In this document: positions 1 through 8,820 of the stretch, piece by piece
Numbering within the stretch: position 1 is the stretch's first letter
Layout of the letters: each line of letters begins with the position of its first letter
Origin: Corynebacterium falsenii
GTDB lineage: Bacteria; Actinomycetota; Actinomycetes; Mycobacteriales; Mycobacteriaceae
Length of the DNA stretch: 64,000 nucleotides
Assembly: GCF_020099275.1 (NCBI RefSeq)
Contig: NZ_CP083646.1
Coordinates: 2,232,001-2,296,000 of the forward strand
Reading direction: 5' to 3'
Notes under the pieces: generated by a model
What the model was told of the DNA's origin: nothing
The model's database searches: none
The model's input: the letters and a program-made list of their open reading frames with translations, nothing else
Program-made: the position numbers and the translations under genes

Positions 1-1
1 A

Positions 2-415
2 CCAACAATGATCGGCGAGTCCGGTCGCGTGGTGGATGCGGGGATCATGGCGGTGGCGTCGAACGAACAGAGTCCGGGCGAGGGCATTGAGCCGGGGTGT
101 GGCGTGCGCATCATGGCGGGCGAGCAGCGCGTGATCCCACTCAGCGGTGCGCTGCCGTTTGGTGAGTGGACGTGGCAGCTCAACGCGGCCGCGACGGCTC
201 CGTTGGAGGTGCGCATCACCACGCCGAATGGGCTGGAGACGCTCGAGGATGCGGAGGCACGAGCCACAACAGTGCAGGTGGGGACGGACTTGCGACCCCA
301 GTGGGTGCGAGTGTCCGGCGGTGGCGGCCTCATCGCTCTGCGCGTGAGTGGACCGGCGGGGGCGAGCCTGTGCGTGGGGCAGGGCGAGATCGGGCCGTTG
401 GTACCGCTGCGGTAA
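2..415 (+). CDS. C-terminal part of an unrecognised protein, cut by the window edge
   Basis: The frame is open to the left edge of the window, so the ATG at 8 need not be the true start and this is probably the last ~137 residues of a longer protein. What is visible is a Gly/Ala/Val-rich, beta-strand-like sequence with a run PFGEWTWQL and a final stretch ending GPLVPLR, which could be a lectin- or beta-sandwich-like tail of a cell-envelope protein. I do not recognise the family. The stop is followed by a repeat-containing intergenic region. Confidence 0.4.
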   Translation, partial: PTMIGESGRVVDAGIMAVASNEQSPGEGIEPGCGVRIMAGEQRVIPLSGALPFGEWTWQLNAAATAPLEVRITTPNGLETLEDAEARATTVQVGTDLRPQWVRVSGGGGLIALRVSGPAGASLCVGQGEIGPLVPLR

Positions 416-419
416 CCGT

Positions 420-449
420 TAATCACTGCTGATCACTGCTGATCACTGT
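420..449. repeat. Short tandem repeat, TGATCACTGC-type
   Basis: Three consecutive near-identical 10-bp units built on (T/A)ATCACTGCTG / TGATCACTG follow the stop of the first gene. Each unit contains the palindrome TGATCA. It could be a binding-site cluster for the regulator of the SDR gene downstream, or an inert repeat. Confidence 0.6.
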
Positions 450-533
450 TAACAACCGCAGGTGGCAGTTGGCAACAGTCGATGACAGTCAGCATCGGTC
501 AGAACTTACCGGAGACTGTTCGTGTCGGTTCGC

Positions 534-554
534 AATAATTATCGGACAATTATT
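534..554. promoter_or_regulatory. AT-rich inverted repeat, candidate operator of the SDR gene
   Basis: AATAATT, a 7-bp spacer and AATTATT form a perfect inverted repeat about 70 bp before the SDR start, in an otherwise GC-rich intergenic region. Position and symmetry suit a MarR/HxlR-type repressor site overlapping the promoter. No matching regulator is encoded beside it, so the assignment is inference. Confidence 0.4.
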
Positions 555-625
555 AGAAGCTAACTATACATGTGGCGCGTTTCATTGAAACGAGTCTATG
601 GTGGTGACCAGAAAGGAGTTTCACT

Positions 626-1264
626 ATGTCAAACGTCATTATCCTTGGTGGACACGGAAAGGTTGCCCTGCTGGCATCCCCGAAGATCACCGAAGAAGGC
701 CACGTACTCACCAGCGTGGTTCGTAATCCCGATCATGTCTCCGAGGTCGAGGCCACAGGTGCCCAGGCCGTCGTGGAGGACATGCAAGAACTCGATGTCG
801 ATGGATTCCGTCGTCTCTTCGACGGACAGGACATCGTCATCTGGGCGGCCGGTGCCGGTGGCGGCGACAAGGAGCGCACGTACGCCATCGACCGCGATGC
901 CGCCATTCGCGCCATCGACGCCGCCGGCGAGCGCCGCTTCATCATGATCAGCTACTTCGGCGCAGGCCAGGATCACGGCCTCAGCGAGGACGATGATTTC
1001 TACCCCTACGCCCAGTCCAAGGCCGATGCCGACGATCACCTGAAGAAGTCCGCCGCACAGTGGACCATCCTGGGCCCGAGCCGCCTCACCAACGACGAGG
1101 AGACCGGTGCGATCGACGTCAACCCGGAGGAAGGCGATTCCGTCAGCCGTGGCAATGTGGCCGCGGTTTTGGCTGAGGTTGTCAACCGCCAGGAGCTCAC
1201 CGGTAAGACCGTCGAGTTCAATTCCGGTTCCACCCCCGTGTCTGAGGCACTGGACAACCTGTAA
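626..1264 (+). CDS. Atypical SDR / NAD(P)H-binding (NmrA/BVR-B-like) protein
   Basis: A 212-residue protein with an N-terminal Rossmann dinucleotide motif (IILGGHGKVALL, residues 5-16), a VVRNP segment after the second strand and an IWAAGAG turn near residue 75, all typical of atypical short-chain dehydrogenases such as NmrA-like and biliverdin-reductase-B-like proteins. A YAQSKADAD stretch near residue 133 matches the YxxxK region. These cytosolic proteins bind NAD(P)H and act as oxidoreductases or redox sensors; the substrate here is unknown. AGAAAGGAG lies 7 nt before the ATG and fixes the start. It is monocistronic, behind a promoter region with repeats. Confidence 0.75.
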   Translation: MSNVIILGGHGKVALLASPKITEEGHVLTSVVRNPDHVSEVEATGAQAVVEDMQELDVDGFRRLFDGQDIVIWAAGAGGGDKERTYAIDRDAAIRAIDAAGERRFIMISYFGAGQDHGLSEDDDFYPYAQSKADADDHLKKSAAQWTILGPSRLTNDEETGAIDVNPEEGDSVSRGNVAAVLAEVVNRQELTGKTVEFNSGSTPVSEALDNL

Positions 1265-1336
1265 ACAGTATCTTTGGTGAGGTAACCCCCGGAAGGGGAT
1301 TGCCTCAGCCGAAGGTAACTACAAGGAGACAGGTTC

Positions 1337-2254
1337 ATGGCCGGTGGCCTCGCCGCACTACTCGACGACGTCGCGCTCATCGCGCGCAAAGCCGCAGCAA
1401 GCGTTGACGATATCGCCGCAGCAGCGGGGCGTACCAGCGCCAAAGCCGCCGGAGTGGTGGTGGACGATGCCGCAGTGACCCCACGCTTCGTGCAGGGGGT
1501 CACGCCTGCACGCGAACTCCCCATCATTTGGCGCATCACCAAGGGCAGCTTGATCAACAAAATCGTCATCATCCTGCCCGCCATTTTGCTGCTCAGCTGG
1601 TTGCTGCCGGGAGCGTTGACTCCCCTGCTCATGCTTGGCGGCTTTTATCTATCTTTCGAAGGCGCCGAGAAGGTCATCGACAAGTTCACCGGCGGCGGAC
1701 ACGATGAACCGGCCGCGGATAAGAACGCGGAATCGGAAGACTCCTTAGTCAAGGGCGCTATCACCACCGACTTCATCTTGTCCGCCGAGATCATGGTGAT
1801 CAGTCTCAACGAGGTCACCGATCTGCCAATTCTGCAGCGTGCGGGGGTGCTGATCCTCGTGGCCTTGCTCATCACCGCGGCGGTGTACGGAGCCGTAGGC
1901 GTGCTCATCAAGATGGACGACATGGGTCTGGCGCTGACCCAGCGCGATTCCGATGCCGCCAAGAGGTTCGGTCGCGGCATGGTCGCGGCAATGCCGAAGA
2001 TTCTGTCCGTCATCGCCGTTGTCGGCACGTTCGCGATGTTGTGGGTTGGCGGGCACATCCTGCTGGTTGGCGCCGACGAGCTTGGCTTCCACTGGCCCTA
2101 CCAGACTGTGCACCACATTGTGGAAGCCGTGCATCACCTCGGCGGGGCGGTAACCTGGATCGTTGAGACATTCTTCAGCATGGTCGCCGGCCTCATCATC
2201 GGTTCCGTTATCGCCGGCATCGTGCACATTCTGCCGTGGAAGAAGGGACACTAA
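1337..2254 (+). CDS. DUF808 family inner-membrane protein
   Basis: The 305-residue protein starts MAGGLAALLDDVALIARKAA, the hallmark of the DUF808 (YedI-like) family. A soluble N-terminal part is followed by several hydrophobic segments (roughly residues 72-110, 155-190, 215-245 and 275-300). The family is widespread and its role is not established. AAGGAGA sits 9 nt before the ATG. The next gene starts 8 bp after its stop, so the two probably form an operon. Confidence 0.85.
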   Translation: MAGGLAALLDDVALIARKAAASVDDIAAAAGRTSAKAAGVVVDDAAVTPRFVQGVTPARELPIIWRITKGSLINKIVIILPAILLLSWLLPGALTPLLMLGGFYLSFEGAEKVIDKFTGGGHDEPAADKNAESEDSLVKGAITTDFILSAEIMVISLNEVTDLPILQRAGVLILVALLITAAVYGAVGVLIKMDDMGLALTQRDSDAAKRFGRGMVAAMPKILSVIAVVGTFAMLWVGGHILLVGADELGFHWPYQTVHHIVEAVHHLGGAVTWIVETFFSMVAGLIIGSVIAGIVHILPWKKGH

Positions 2255-2262
2255 CGCTACCT

Positions 2263-3135
2263 ATGATCGCCGAGGACGTCGCGCTTGTCATCGAAGGCGG
2301 AGGCATGCGCAATGCGTACACCGCCGCCTGCATCGACCAGCTGTTGGCTCACGATATTCACTTTGGGTGGGTCGGCGGCATCAGCGCTGGGGCGAGCCAC
2401 ACGGTGAACTTCCTCTCCGGTGATCGTAAGCGCGCCCGCGAGTCTTTCGTGGAGCTCGGCTCCAACCCCAAGACAGGCGGCATCGGTTCGCTCTTGCGCG
2501 GTTCCGGGTACTTCAACGCGGAATACATCTATGAAACCGCGGGCGCACCCGGCAACGATCTTCCGTTCGATTGGGATGCCTTCGCTGCCGATCCCACTCC
2601 CCTGTGCATTGGCGCCACCCGCGCGGATACCGGCGAGTCCGTCTACTGGGGTCGCGAGGACTTCGCCGACCTCCCCGACCTCATGCGCAAGGTGCGCGCT
2701 AGCTCCACGCTTCCGGGGCTCATGCCGGTGCCAACCATCGATGGCGTGGATTACGTCGATGGCGCACTTGGTGATTCTGGTGGTCTTATTCTCGACGCCG
2801 CCATGCGTGATGGTTTTGAGCGTTTTCTGATCCTTCGCACGAAGCCCCGCGGATACGTGCGGCCGGAGCTGCGGCGCCCGCAGGTGGTGAAGCAGCTTCT
2901 GCGCAAGAGACCGGCAGTTGCCCAGGCCCTGATTGAACGCCCGGCGAAGTACAATGCGGCGTCGGAAAAAATCAACGAGCTGGAAAAGAGCGGCCGCGCC
3001 GTGGTGTTCTACCCCGAGAACATGAAGATTCAGAACACGGAGCGCAATTTCGCCAAGCTCGAGGAGGCGTGGGACCTCGGCATGGCGCAGACGAAGCGCG
3101 AGTGGGATAGCTGGATGGAGTTTTTGGAGAAGTAA
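2263..3135 (+). CDS. Patatin-like phospholipase
   Basis: A 290-residue patatin-fold lipid acyl hydrolase. It has the oxyanion-hole motif EGGGMRN near residue 12, the nucleophile elbow GISAG (Ser about residue 39) and the catalytic Asp in DGAL near residue 167, giving the Ser-Asp dyad of the family. The arrangement matches YjjU-type bacterial patatins. A longer frame begins with GTG at 2236 inside the DUF808 gene, but the ATG at 2263 lies just after that gene's stop and starts where homologous proteins do. The natural lipid substrate cannot be read from sequence. No signal peptide is seen, so it is probably cytosolic or membrane-associated. Confidence 0.82.
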   Translation: MIAEDVALVIEGGGMRNAYTAACIDQLLAHDIHFGWVGGISAGASHTVNFLSGDRKRARESFVELGSNPKTGGIGSLLRGSGYFNAEYIYETAGAPGNDLPFDWDAFAADPTPLCIGATRADTGESVYWGREDFADLPDLMRKVRASSTLPGLMPVPTIDGVDYVDGALGDSGGLILDAAMRDGFERFLILRTKPRGYVRPELRRPQVVKQLLRKRPAVAQALIERPAKYNAASEKINELEKSGRAVVFYPENMKIQNTERNFAKLEEAWDLGMAQTKREWDSWMEFLEK

Positions 3136-3565
3136 CCCTTTGGGTGCGGGGGAATTTTTACGGGATCTTGCGTTGGAGTTTCTGTGGAATTTTCTTCAGT
3201 GACGCCGTGTGGGGGCAGTTATCAACTAGAGAATTCTCCGCGTTTATCCTGTTCGCGCGAGATTTTTGCCCCCGTTGGGTGGGAAATTACCGTCCCGGGA
3301 GTTTCTTTCTGAGATCTAGCTGAGGGTGCGCGAGATTTTGCCATAGATTCTTTCTTCGCCTCTTCTAGTAATTTTGACAACAGGCATAGACTCCTTAGCT
3401 ATCGCGACGGTTGACCACCACCCAGGGCCACGCCGCATGGCCCCCACCATGGCTGTATTTGTTTCATCCAATTCGGTTTATCCAATTCGGTTCATCAGTC
3501 TTGGCTCGCCCCGCTCCCATGTTTTTTCGGGGTAGGTCACCAGAAACTTCGCCATAGGAGTCTCC
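3136..3565. other. 430-bp intergenic region upstream of the permease
   Basis: AT-rich relative to its neighbours and without a convincing gene. A TTGACA hexamer at about 3373 could be a -35 box. A near-perfect tandem duplication of a 14-bp unit (TCCAATTCGGTT(C/T)A) occurs at about 3467-3494. It probably holds the long leader and promoter of the permease gene. Confidence 0.4.
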
Positions 3566-5296
3566 ATGTCGGCACCTCACAATTCGCCGAGCGGCACAGG
3601 CCGCTCCCACGGCGGTGTCACAGTTCCCGAGCACAACACCGAAGGCCACCAGCTCCAGCGACACGTCGGTGCCGTTGGCCTGTTGTTCGCCTCAGTCGGT
3701 TCCATCATCGGTTCAGGTTGGCTCTTCGGCGCCCTCAACGCCGCGCGCGATACCGGACCGTCTGCCATCATTTCCTGGACGCTCGGCGGCATCATGATTT
3801 TGTTCATTGCCCTGAGCTACGCCGAGCTTGGCACCATGTTCCCGCTCTCCGGCGGCGTGGTGCGCATTCCCCACATCTCTTTCGGCGGTTTCGCCAGCTT
3901 CCTCACCGGTTGGATCAACTGGCTCGCGGCGTTGGCGCTGCCACCCATCGAGGTGGAGGGGGCATTGCAATACGCCACGAAGTACGCGCCATTTACCCAA
4001 GAAAACACGGTTGGGGACAAGATTGTTCACACGCTCACGCCGCTGGGCATTGTCACGGCCGTGATCCTCATGGCCGTGTTCGTGGCCATTAACTTCTACG
4101 GCGTGCGCTGGTTCGCCCGCGTCAATAACGTGCTGGTGTGGTGGAAGTTGGGCGTGATCGCGCTGGTGATCGTGGCTTTCTTCGTCATGGACTTCCACCC
4201 GGAGAACTTCAGCGCTGGCGAAGGCTTCTTCTCTAACGGCACCCACGGTGTGTTCACGGCTATCGCCACCTCTGGCATCGTGTTCTCCTTCTTGGGCTTC
4301 CGCCAGGGCATTGAGCTCGCTGGCGAGACGAATAACCCCCGCCGCAACGTGCCGCTTGCCGTGGTGGGCTCGGTGCTTATCTGCCTAGTGCTGTACGTGG
4401 GTCTGCAGACCGCCTTCATCGGTGTTCTGCCGCAGGGCGTGATCGACAGCATGGGCGGCCACTGGGCCACGCTGACGTTCAAGGATTCCTTCGACCCGCT
4501 CGCTGGCGTGGCCATGCTGCTGGGCGCAGGCTGGCTGGCGGTTCTGCTGTACGCGGACGCCGTGATCTCCCCGGCTGATACAGGGCTGATTTACGTCACG
4601 ACCACGGCCCGTATCTCCCACGCCATGGCCCGCAATGGCAACGCTCCCCGCGGCCTGGCCAAGCTGAACCGTCACGGCACGCCGGTGATCAGTATGATCG
4701 TGGCCTTCTTCGTGGGCCTGCTGCTGTTCCTCCCCTTCCCTTCGTGGCAGCAGATGGCAGGATTCATCTCCTCGGCAACGGTGCTATCCTTCGCCTCCGG
4801 CCCGCTGACGCTGGCCGCGCTGCGCAAGCAGCTGCCGAGGGCGAAGCGCCCCTTCAAGCTGCCCGGCGGCATGATCATCGCGTTCCTCGGCTTCTTCTCC
4901 TCCAACCTGCTGGTGTACTGGACGGGCTGGAACACGAACTACAAGCTGTTCCTCGCTGTGTTGCTGGGTTTTGTGATGCTGGGCTTGAACTACGTGTTCA
5001 ACCGCACCGAGCACCTGAACCGCGTGAACATGGCCTTCAAGGCTGGCCTGTGGTACATCCCGTGGCTGGTGGGCTTGGCCATCATCTCCTACATCGGTGA
5101 TTACGACGGCGGCAAGGGCATCCTGCACTTCGATACCGCTATCCCGACCGTGGCCGTGTTCTCCGCCATTATCTTCTGGATGGCCTACCGCTTTGCACTT
5201 CCGACGCACCAAGCCGAGCAACTGGCTTCCGTGATGCGCCGAGAAGCAGAGGAAGAGGAATTGGAGTTCGAAGGGAAGGTAATTCCCGCGACGTAA
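3566..5296 (+). CDS. APC-family amino acid permease
   Basis: A 576-residue membrane protein of the amino acid-polyamine-organocation superfamily. After a hydrophilic N terminus of ~30 residues comes the TM1 signature GLLFASVGSIIGSGWLFGAL, with the glycine-rich unwound segment that binds substrate, then FPLSGG after TM2 and about twelve hydrophobic segments. It should import an amino acid or related cation by proton- or sodium-coupled transport; the substrate is not determinable. The acidic C-terminal tail (EAEEEELEFEG) is cytosolic. GGAGTC lies before the ATG at 3566. Confidence 0.85.
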   Translation: MSAPHNSPSGTGRSHGGVTVPEHNTEGHQLQRHVGAVGLLFASVGSIIGSGWLFGALNAARDTGPSAIISWTLGGIMILFIALSYAELGTMFPLSGGVVRIPHISFGGFASFLTGWINWLAALALPPIEVEGALQYATKYAPFTQENTVGDKIVHTLTPLGIVTAVILMAVFVAINFYGVRWFARVNNVLVWWKLGVIALVIVAFFVMDFHPENFSAGEGFFSNGTHGVFTAIATSGIVFSFLGFRQGIELAGETNNPRRNVPLAVVGSVLICLVLYVGLQTAFIGVLPQGVIDSMGGHWATLTFKDSFDPLAGVAMLLGAGWLAVLLYADAVISPADTGLIYVTTTARISHAMARNGNAPRGLAKLNRHGTPVISMIVAFFVGLLLFLPFPSWQQMAGFISSATVLSFASGPLTLAALRKQLPRAKRPFKLPGGMIIAFLGFFSSNLLVYWTGWNTNYKLFLAVLLGFVMLGLNYVFNRTEHLNRVNMAFKAGLWYIPWLVGLAIISYIGDYDGGKGILHFDTAIPTVAVFSAIIFWMAYRFALPTHQAEQLASVMRREAEEEELEFEGKVIPAT

Positions 5297-5449
5297 CCGA
5301 CCATCGACACGATTCTTTCGCCGGGTTCTGCGAACGCCACTGACACTGTGGCGGGGACAGGGCCCGGTTTTTGTGTGGTGTTCTTTGCTCTGTGTTCTCC
5401 GCGGGAATGGTGTGTTCTTCGCAGGTGCGCGGTGTTCTGGGAGCCGGTG

Positions 5450-6106
5450 TTACAGAATCTTCGGCAGCCCCAAAAGGATCAGGATGGCAGCAACCACGTA
5501 CCCCGCCGATTTCGCCAAGGTGTCTTTGCGATGGCGGAGGTTCGCGATGAACGTAGCCAGCCAGCTTCTTGGGTAGCGCAGTACGAACCCGAGCGCTAGC
5601 CCGGAGAGCGCGGGCAGGCTGAGTGCGAGCGTTGCGTACAACACCAGGGCCAAATAGCGCACCACAGTGCTGAGATCAGTGGTGGTGAGGTAGGCGATAC
5701 CAATGAAAAAGGGCACGGACGTGATGGACTGAATGATTCCCAGTGCCGAACCGCTGAAGAAGGTCGCAGCCGAGGGCACGCGCAAGGGCTTGGTGAGTCG
5801 CGCGATGAGGGGCGCGGGGTCGCCACCGCGAAGAGTGAGCACCACGCTGATCAGGCCGAAGATGACGAGCACCCAGCCGAACTGCGCAGACTCGAGGGCG
5901 GTTCGGATCTGGGATTCGAACCGGTGCAGCACCGCGAGGGTGGGGATCGAGAGGATCAGCACGCCGAACCAGTCCCCCGCGACAAGCAACGTCGCCACCT
6001 TGCCGTAGCGGCGTGGGTTGGGGTGGATGACGGCCACTGCGAAGAGCACGCCGATGAGCAGCACGTTAATGGAGTCCATCAGTGCGAAGCTCACGGCATG
6101 GAACAT
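5450..6106 (-). CDS. Predicted six-TM membrane protein (GAP/LysE-like fold)
   Basis: A 218-residue protein dominated by six hydrophobic segments (about residues 5-27, 38-62, 75-98, 115-140, 145-172 and 196-216). The N terminus has a conserved-looking MDSINVLLIGVLFA and the layout resembles GAP/Sap-like and LysE-superfamily exporters of actinobacteria. It is probably an efflux or lipid-related transporter of the plasma membrane; no substrate can be assigned. AGGAG lies 9-10 nt before the ATG. A strong hairpin separates it from the DJ-1-like gene upstream. Confidence 0.6.
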   Translation of the reverse strand: MFHAVSFALMDSINVLLIGVLFAVAVIHPNPRRYGKVATLLVAGDWFGVLILSIPTLAVLHRFESQIRTALESAQFGWVLVIFGLISVVLTLRGGDPAPLIARLTKPLRVPSAATFFSGSALGIIQSITSVPFFIGIAYLTTTDLSTVVRYLALVLYATLALSLPALSGLALGFVLRYPRSWLATFIANLRHRKDTLAKSAGYVVAAILILLGLPKIL

Positions 6107-6138
6107 AAGGCGGGGTCTCCTAGGAAGGGATATGACAA

Positions 6139-6172
6139 CGAGCGAGTGGATCCGTGGGGATCCACTCGCTCG
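6139..6172 (-). terminator. Long perfect hairpin between two minus-strand genes
   Basis: A 15-bp perfect stem (CGAGCGAGTGGATCC and its complement) closes a 4-nt loop, between the stop of the DJ-1-like gene and the start of the membrane-protein gene. Only a weak T-rich tail follows on the minus strand. It may terminate the upstream gene or be a regulator palindrome. Confidence 0.6.
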
Positions 6173-6250
6173 GATTCTACAGGCCTACGCTCAATGCCAG
6201 ATTGTCGCTGGCAGGTTCATGCTGGCCTTGCGCGGGCTCTAGTGCGCGCT

Positions 6251-6784
6251 CTAGTGCTCGCCCTCGGCAAACTCTTCGATGATCTTCTCATTGAAGGCGG
6301 GCAGGTCCTTCGGAGTGCGGGAGCTGACCAAGCCCTGGTCACACACAACCTCCTCGTCGACCCAGTCGGCGCCGGCGTTGGTCAGGTCGGTCTTCAGCGA
6401 CGGGAAGGATGTGATCGTGCGTCCCTTGAGCACATCGGCCTCGGTAAGCAGCCATGCAGCGTGGCAAATAGCGCCTAGAGGCTTATCTGCTTCCACGTGA
6501 GCCTTGACGATCGCAACGGCATTGTCGTCCATACGGATGGCATCGGCGTTGCCTGTGCCACCGGGGAGGATGATGCCGTCGAAGTTCTCGCCCTTGGCTT
6601 GCTCCGTCGTCATGTCGACGTCGACAGTGGTGCCGTTCTTTCCTTCGATGGATCCGCTTTCAGTCGAGATGACCTTCACGGTGGCTCCGGCGGCCTTGAC
6701 TGCCTCGAGCGGAGAGGTCAGCTCAGAGTCTTCGAATCCGTCGGTGGCGATGACGGCGATGGTGCGGTTGGACAGTTCAGACAT
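6251..6784 (-). CDS. DJ-1/PfpI family protein (type 1 glutamine amidotransferase-like)
   Basis: A 177-residue single-domain protein of the DJ-1/PfpI superfamily. The N-terminal strand and FEDSEL turn (Glu near residue 18), the GIILPGGTGNAD segment near residue 72 and the nucleophile elbow AICHAAW (Cys near residue 108) are all present. Members act as deglycases, chaperones or proteases in stress protection and are cytosolic. Length is normal for YhbO/PfpI proteins. AAGGAGAAAC precedes the ATG at 6784. Confidence 0.88.
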   Translation of the reverse strand: MSELSNRTIAVIATDGFEDSELTSPLEAVKAAGATVKVISTESGSIEGKNGTTVDVDMTTEQAKGENFDGIILPGGTGNADAIRMDDNAVAIVKAHVEADKPLGAICHAAWLLTEADVLKGRTITSFPSLKTDLTNAGADWVDEEVVCDQGLVSSRTPKDLPAFNEKIIEEFAEGEH

Positions 6785-7247
6785 GCGCTGTTTCTCCTTA
6801 ATTGAAAATTAAAGCTTGTAAGTGCTGCGAGCGGGTACTGCGAACGAGTTGTGAACAAGCGCTGCGTACTCAACCTCGCACTGCCCGAGGCTAGGCGCTT
6901 TTTCCGATAGATGCTGTGAAGCCTGGTTCTGTAAGACCCACGCATGTTACTTCAGGGATTAAAGTGATTCATGTGGCGCATGTGACTTGCGAAACGAGCG
7001 GGACTAAGGTTCACTGTTTTGCAGGTAAAAAATTTCGCGATGCGATACCGTTGCTGTAGCGTAGAGCGTTATTGAATCTCGATCCTTGTGCAGCGCGATA
7101 TATCGCGCGTTATGCCCAGCTCACGCGCGCCTTTCACTGTATTGCGTCGTGTTGCGTCAGAAATTTATAACGGAGCTGTAACGCGGGTCGAGCCACCGTC
7201 GATTGTTCTATTGCTGCATTTAGACGACACTTATTTTGGAGAGTGAC
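6785..7247. other. 463-bp divergent intergenic region
   Basis: Lies between the minus-strand DJ-1-like gene and the plus-strand SGNH hydrolase gene, so it must carry promoters for both. No protein of convincing composition is present. It contains the palindrome listed at 7093-7108. Confidence 0.5.
7093..7108. promoter_or_regulatory. 16-bp perfect palindrome, candidate operator
   Basis: GCGCGATATATCGCGC is fully self-complementary and lies about 140 bp before the SGNH hydrolase start. The size and symmetry fit a dimeric repressor site, but no regulator is adjacent. Confidence 0.45.
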
Positions 7248-8078
7248 ATGCTGAAGAAACTGGCCCGCACCTTGGTGGCTGCGTCCGCCGCCGTTGCTGC
7301 TGTGGGTGGCCTTGCGCCGGCCGCACAGGCAGTCCCCGGTAACACCGTTGTGCTGGGCGATTCCCTGGCAGCGAACCCCACCATCGTTGACTACGTCTCC
7401 GGCAAGGGCAACATCCCTCTCCCCGGTGGGCGCGTGAACACCATGGGCTGTGGCACTGACTTCCGCTTCTCCAACGCCATCGGCGCTGCCAACGGCACCC
7501 CTGCTGCGAACTTCACCTGCGCAGGTGCTTCCTACCGCACTGGCGGCATCCACATGATGGATCAGCTGAACCTCGCCGCCGAGAAGGGCGAGCTCAACGG
7601 CGCTACCAAGCAGGTCGTTCTCTTCTCTGGCGCTAACGACACCTACCCCTACGTCGTTAATGACAAGATGCCCGTCCCGCAGATCAAGGCCAATCTCCAG
7701 GCCTCCATGCGGGATGCCATCAACCGCGCCAAGCAGCTGGCCCCCAACGCCCGCATCAAGGTGGTCGGCTACCCGACCATCTCCACCCCCGAGGGCAAGG
7801 TGTGCCTGCTCAACGTCATCCCGGGTCAGCCCATCCAGGATGCTTTCACCAACATCCGCGAGATCGAGGATGCTGCCCAGTGGGCTGCTGTCGACGCCGC
7901 TAAGGAAACCGGCACGCAGTTCGTCGATCTGAAGCCGATGAGCGCCGCCCACGGTATGTGCTCCAACGATCGCTGGATCGCTGGCATCATCGACACCACC
8001 GCTGGCCCCCACAACCTCATCCTGCACATGACGGACGCTGGTCTGGACGCCGTCGGTGCCGCAGTGGGCCGCGCCTAA
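7248..8078 (+). CDS. Secreted SGNH/GDSL-type hydrolase
   Basis: A 276-residue exported protein. Residues 1-28 form a Sec signal peptide (MLKKLART, hydrophobic core, then AQA cleavage motif). The mature part starts with the block I motif VVLGDSLAANP (nucleophile Ser near residue 38), has FSGANDTYPY resembling block III and ends with an LHMTDAGLDAVG segment holding the likely catalytic His. It should be an extracellular esterase or lipase. Four cysteines suggest disulfides. The ATG at 7248 is chosen over an upstream TTG because GGAG lies 5 nt before it and the signal peptide starts correctly. Confidence 0.85.
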   Translation: MLKKLARTLVAASAAVAAVGGLAPAAQAVPGNTVVLGDSLAANPTIVDYVSGKGNIPLPGGRVNTMGCGTDFRFSNAIGAANGTPAANFTCAGASYRTGGIHMMDQLNLAAEKGELNGATKQVVLFSGANDTYPYVVNDKMPVPQIKANLQASMRDAINRAKQLAPNARIKVVGYPTISTPEGKVCLLNVIPGQPIQDAFTNIREIEDAAQWAAVDAAKETGTQFVDLKPMSAAHGMCSNDRWIAGIIDTTAGPHNLILHMTDAGLDAVGAAVGRA

Positions 8079-8130
8079 GCTTCCGAAGCCCTCTGTAACT
8101 TTCGGTAGCTTTCTGTAGCTCTCCGTTCCT

Positions 8131-8183
8131 CGAGGCACCCGATTTCCCCGCATTATGTGGGGTGAGTCGGGTGCCTCGTTTTT
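8131..8183 (+). terminator. Rho-independent terminator of the SGNH hydrolase gene
   Basis: CGAGGCACCCGA and TCGGGTGCCTCG form a 12-bp stem with an inner partial stem, followed by GTTTTTG. Placed about 50 bp after the stop codon. Confidence 0.85.
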
Positions 8184-8343
8184 GTGTGAGAAATTCTCCA
8201 CTTCGTCCTCCCTGTCATCCGCCCAAGTCTCTGCCTCCTGCAGAGCGCGCAAAGTGCGCCTACCCTCGATAGTGAAAGGGATTTGTTCCCCCCAACTGGG
8301 AAGAAATCCCCGACAAAAGATCACAACGAAGGGAAGAAACACT

Positions 8344-8820
8344 ATGAGTAATGACACTAAGGTTGTCGCCGTCACCGGTGCGGGCGACGGCATCGGACGC
8401 GCCATCGCCGAACGTCTCGGCAAGGATGGTTACACGGTCATCGTCTCAGACATTAGCGAAGAAAAGGGCAACGAAACCGTCCAGATCATCAAGGACGCTG
8501 GTGGCACCGCCGATTTCGTATTCGTCGACGCGGGCAAGCTTGAAGACAACGAAAACCTCGTGAAGTTCGCACTCGACAAGTACGGTCGCCTCGACGCTGC
8601 CGTAAACAATGCCGGCCTCGGTGCCCCGCCCGCTCCGCTGGCCAAGATTGATACCGCAGCATTCGATCGCGCGATGAGCGTGACACTTCGCGGCACCTTC
8701 TTCGGCATGCACGCTCAGCTCGATCACTTCGCGGAAGTGGGCAAGGGCGACATCGTCAACATCATCTCGATCGGTGGTCTGCAGGCCACGAAGAACCTCT
8801 CCCCCTACATTGCCGCCAAG
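8344..8820 (+). pseudogene. Short-chain dehydrogenase/reductase, 3' end lost to an IS6 insertion
   Basis: The first ~159 residues of a classical SDR. Visible are the cofactor motif TGAGDGIG (residues 11-18), the NNAGLG motif near residue 90, a catalytic-Ser region (IISIGG) and the YIAAK active-site motif near residue 153. The frame then runs directly into the IS6-family end at 8821 and stops at 8919 with IS-coded residues, so about 95 C-terminal residues are missing. The product resembles acetoin/diacetyl reductases. GAAGGGAAG precedes the ATG at 8344, which is preferred over a longer upstream frame. The missing 3' half is not found elsewhere in the window. Confidence 0.8.
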
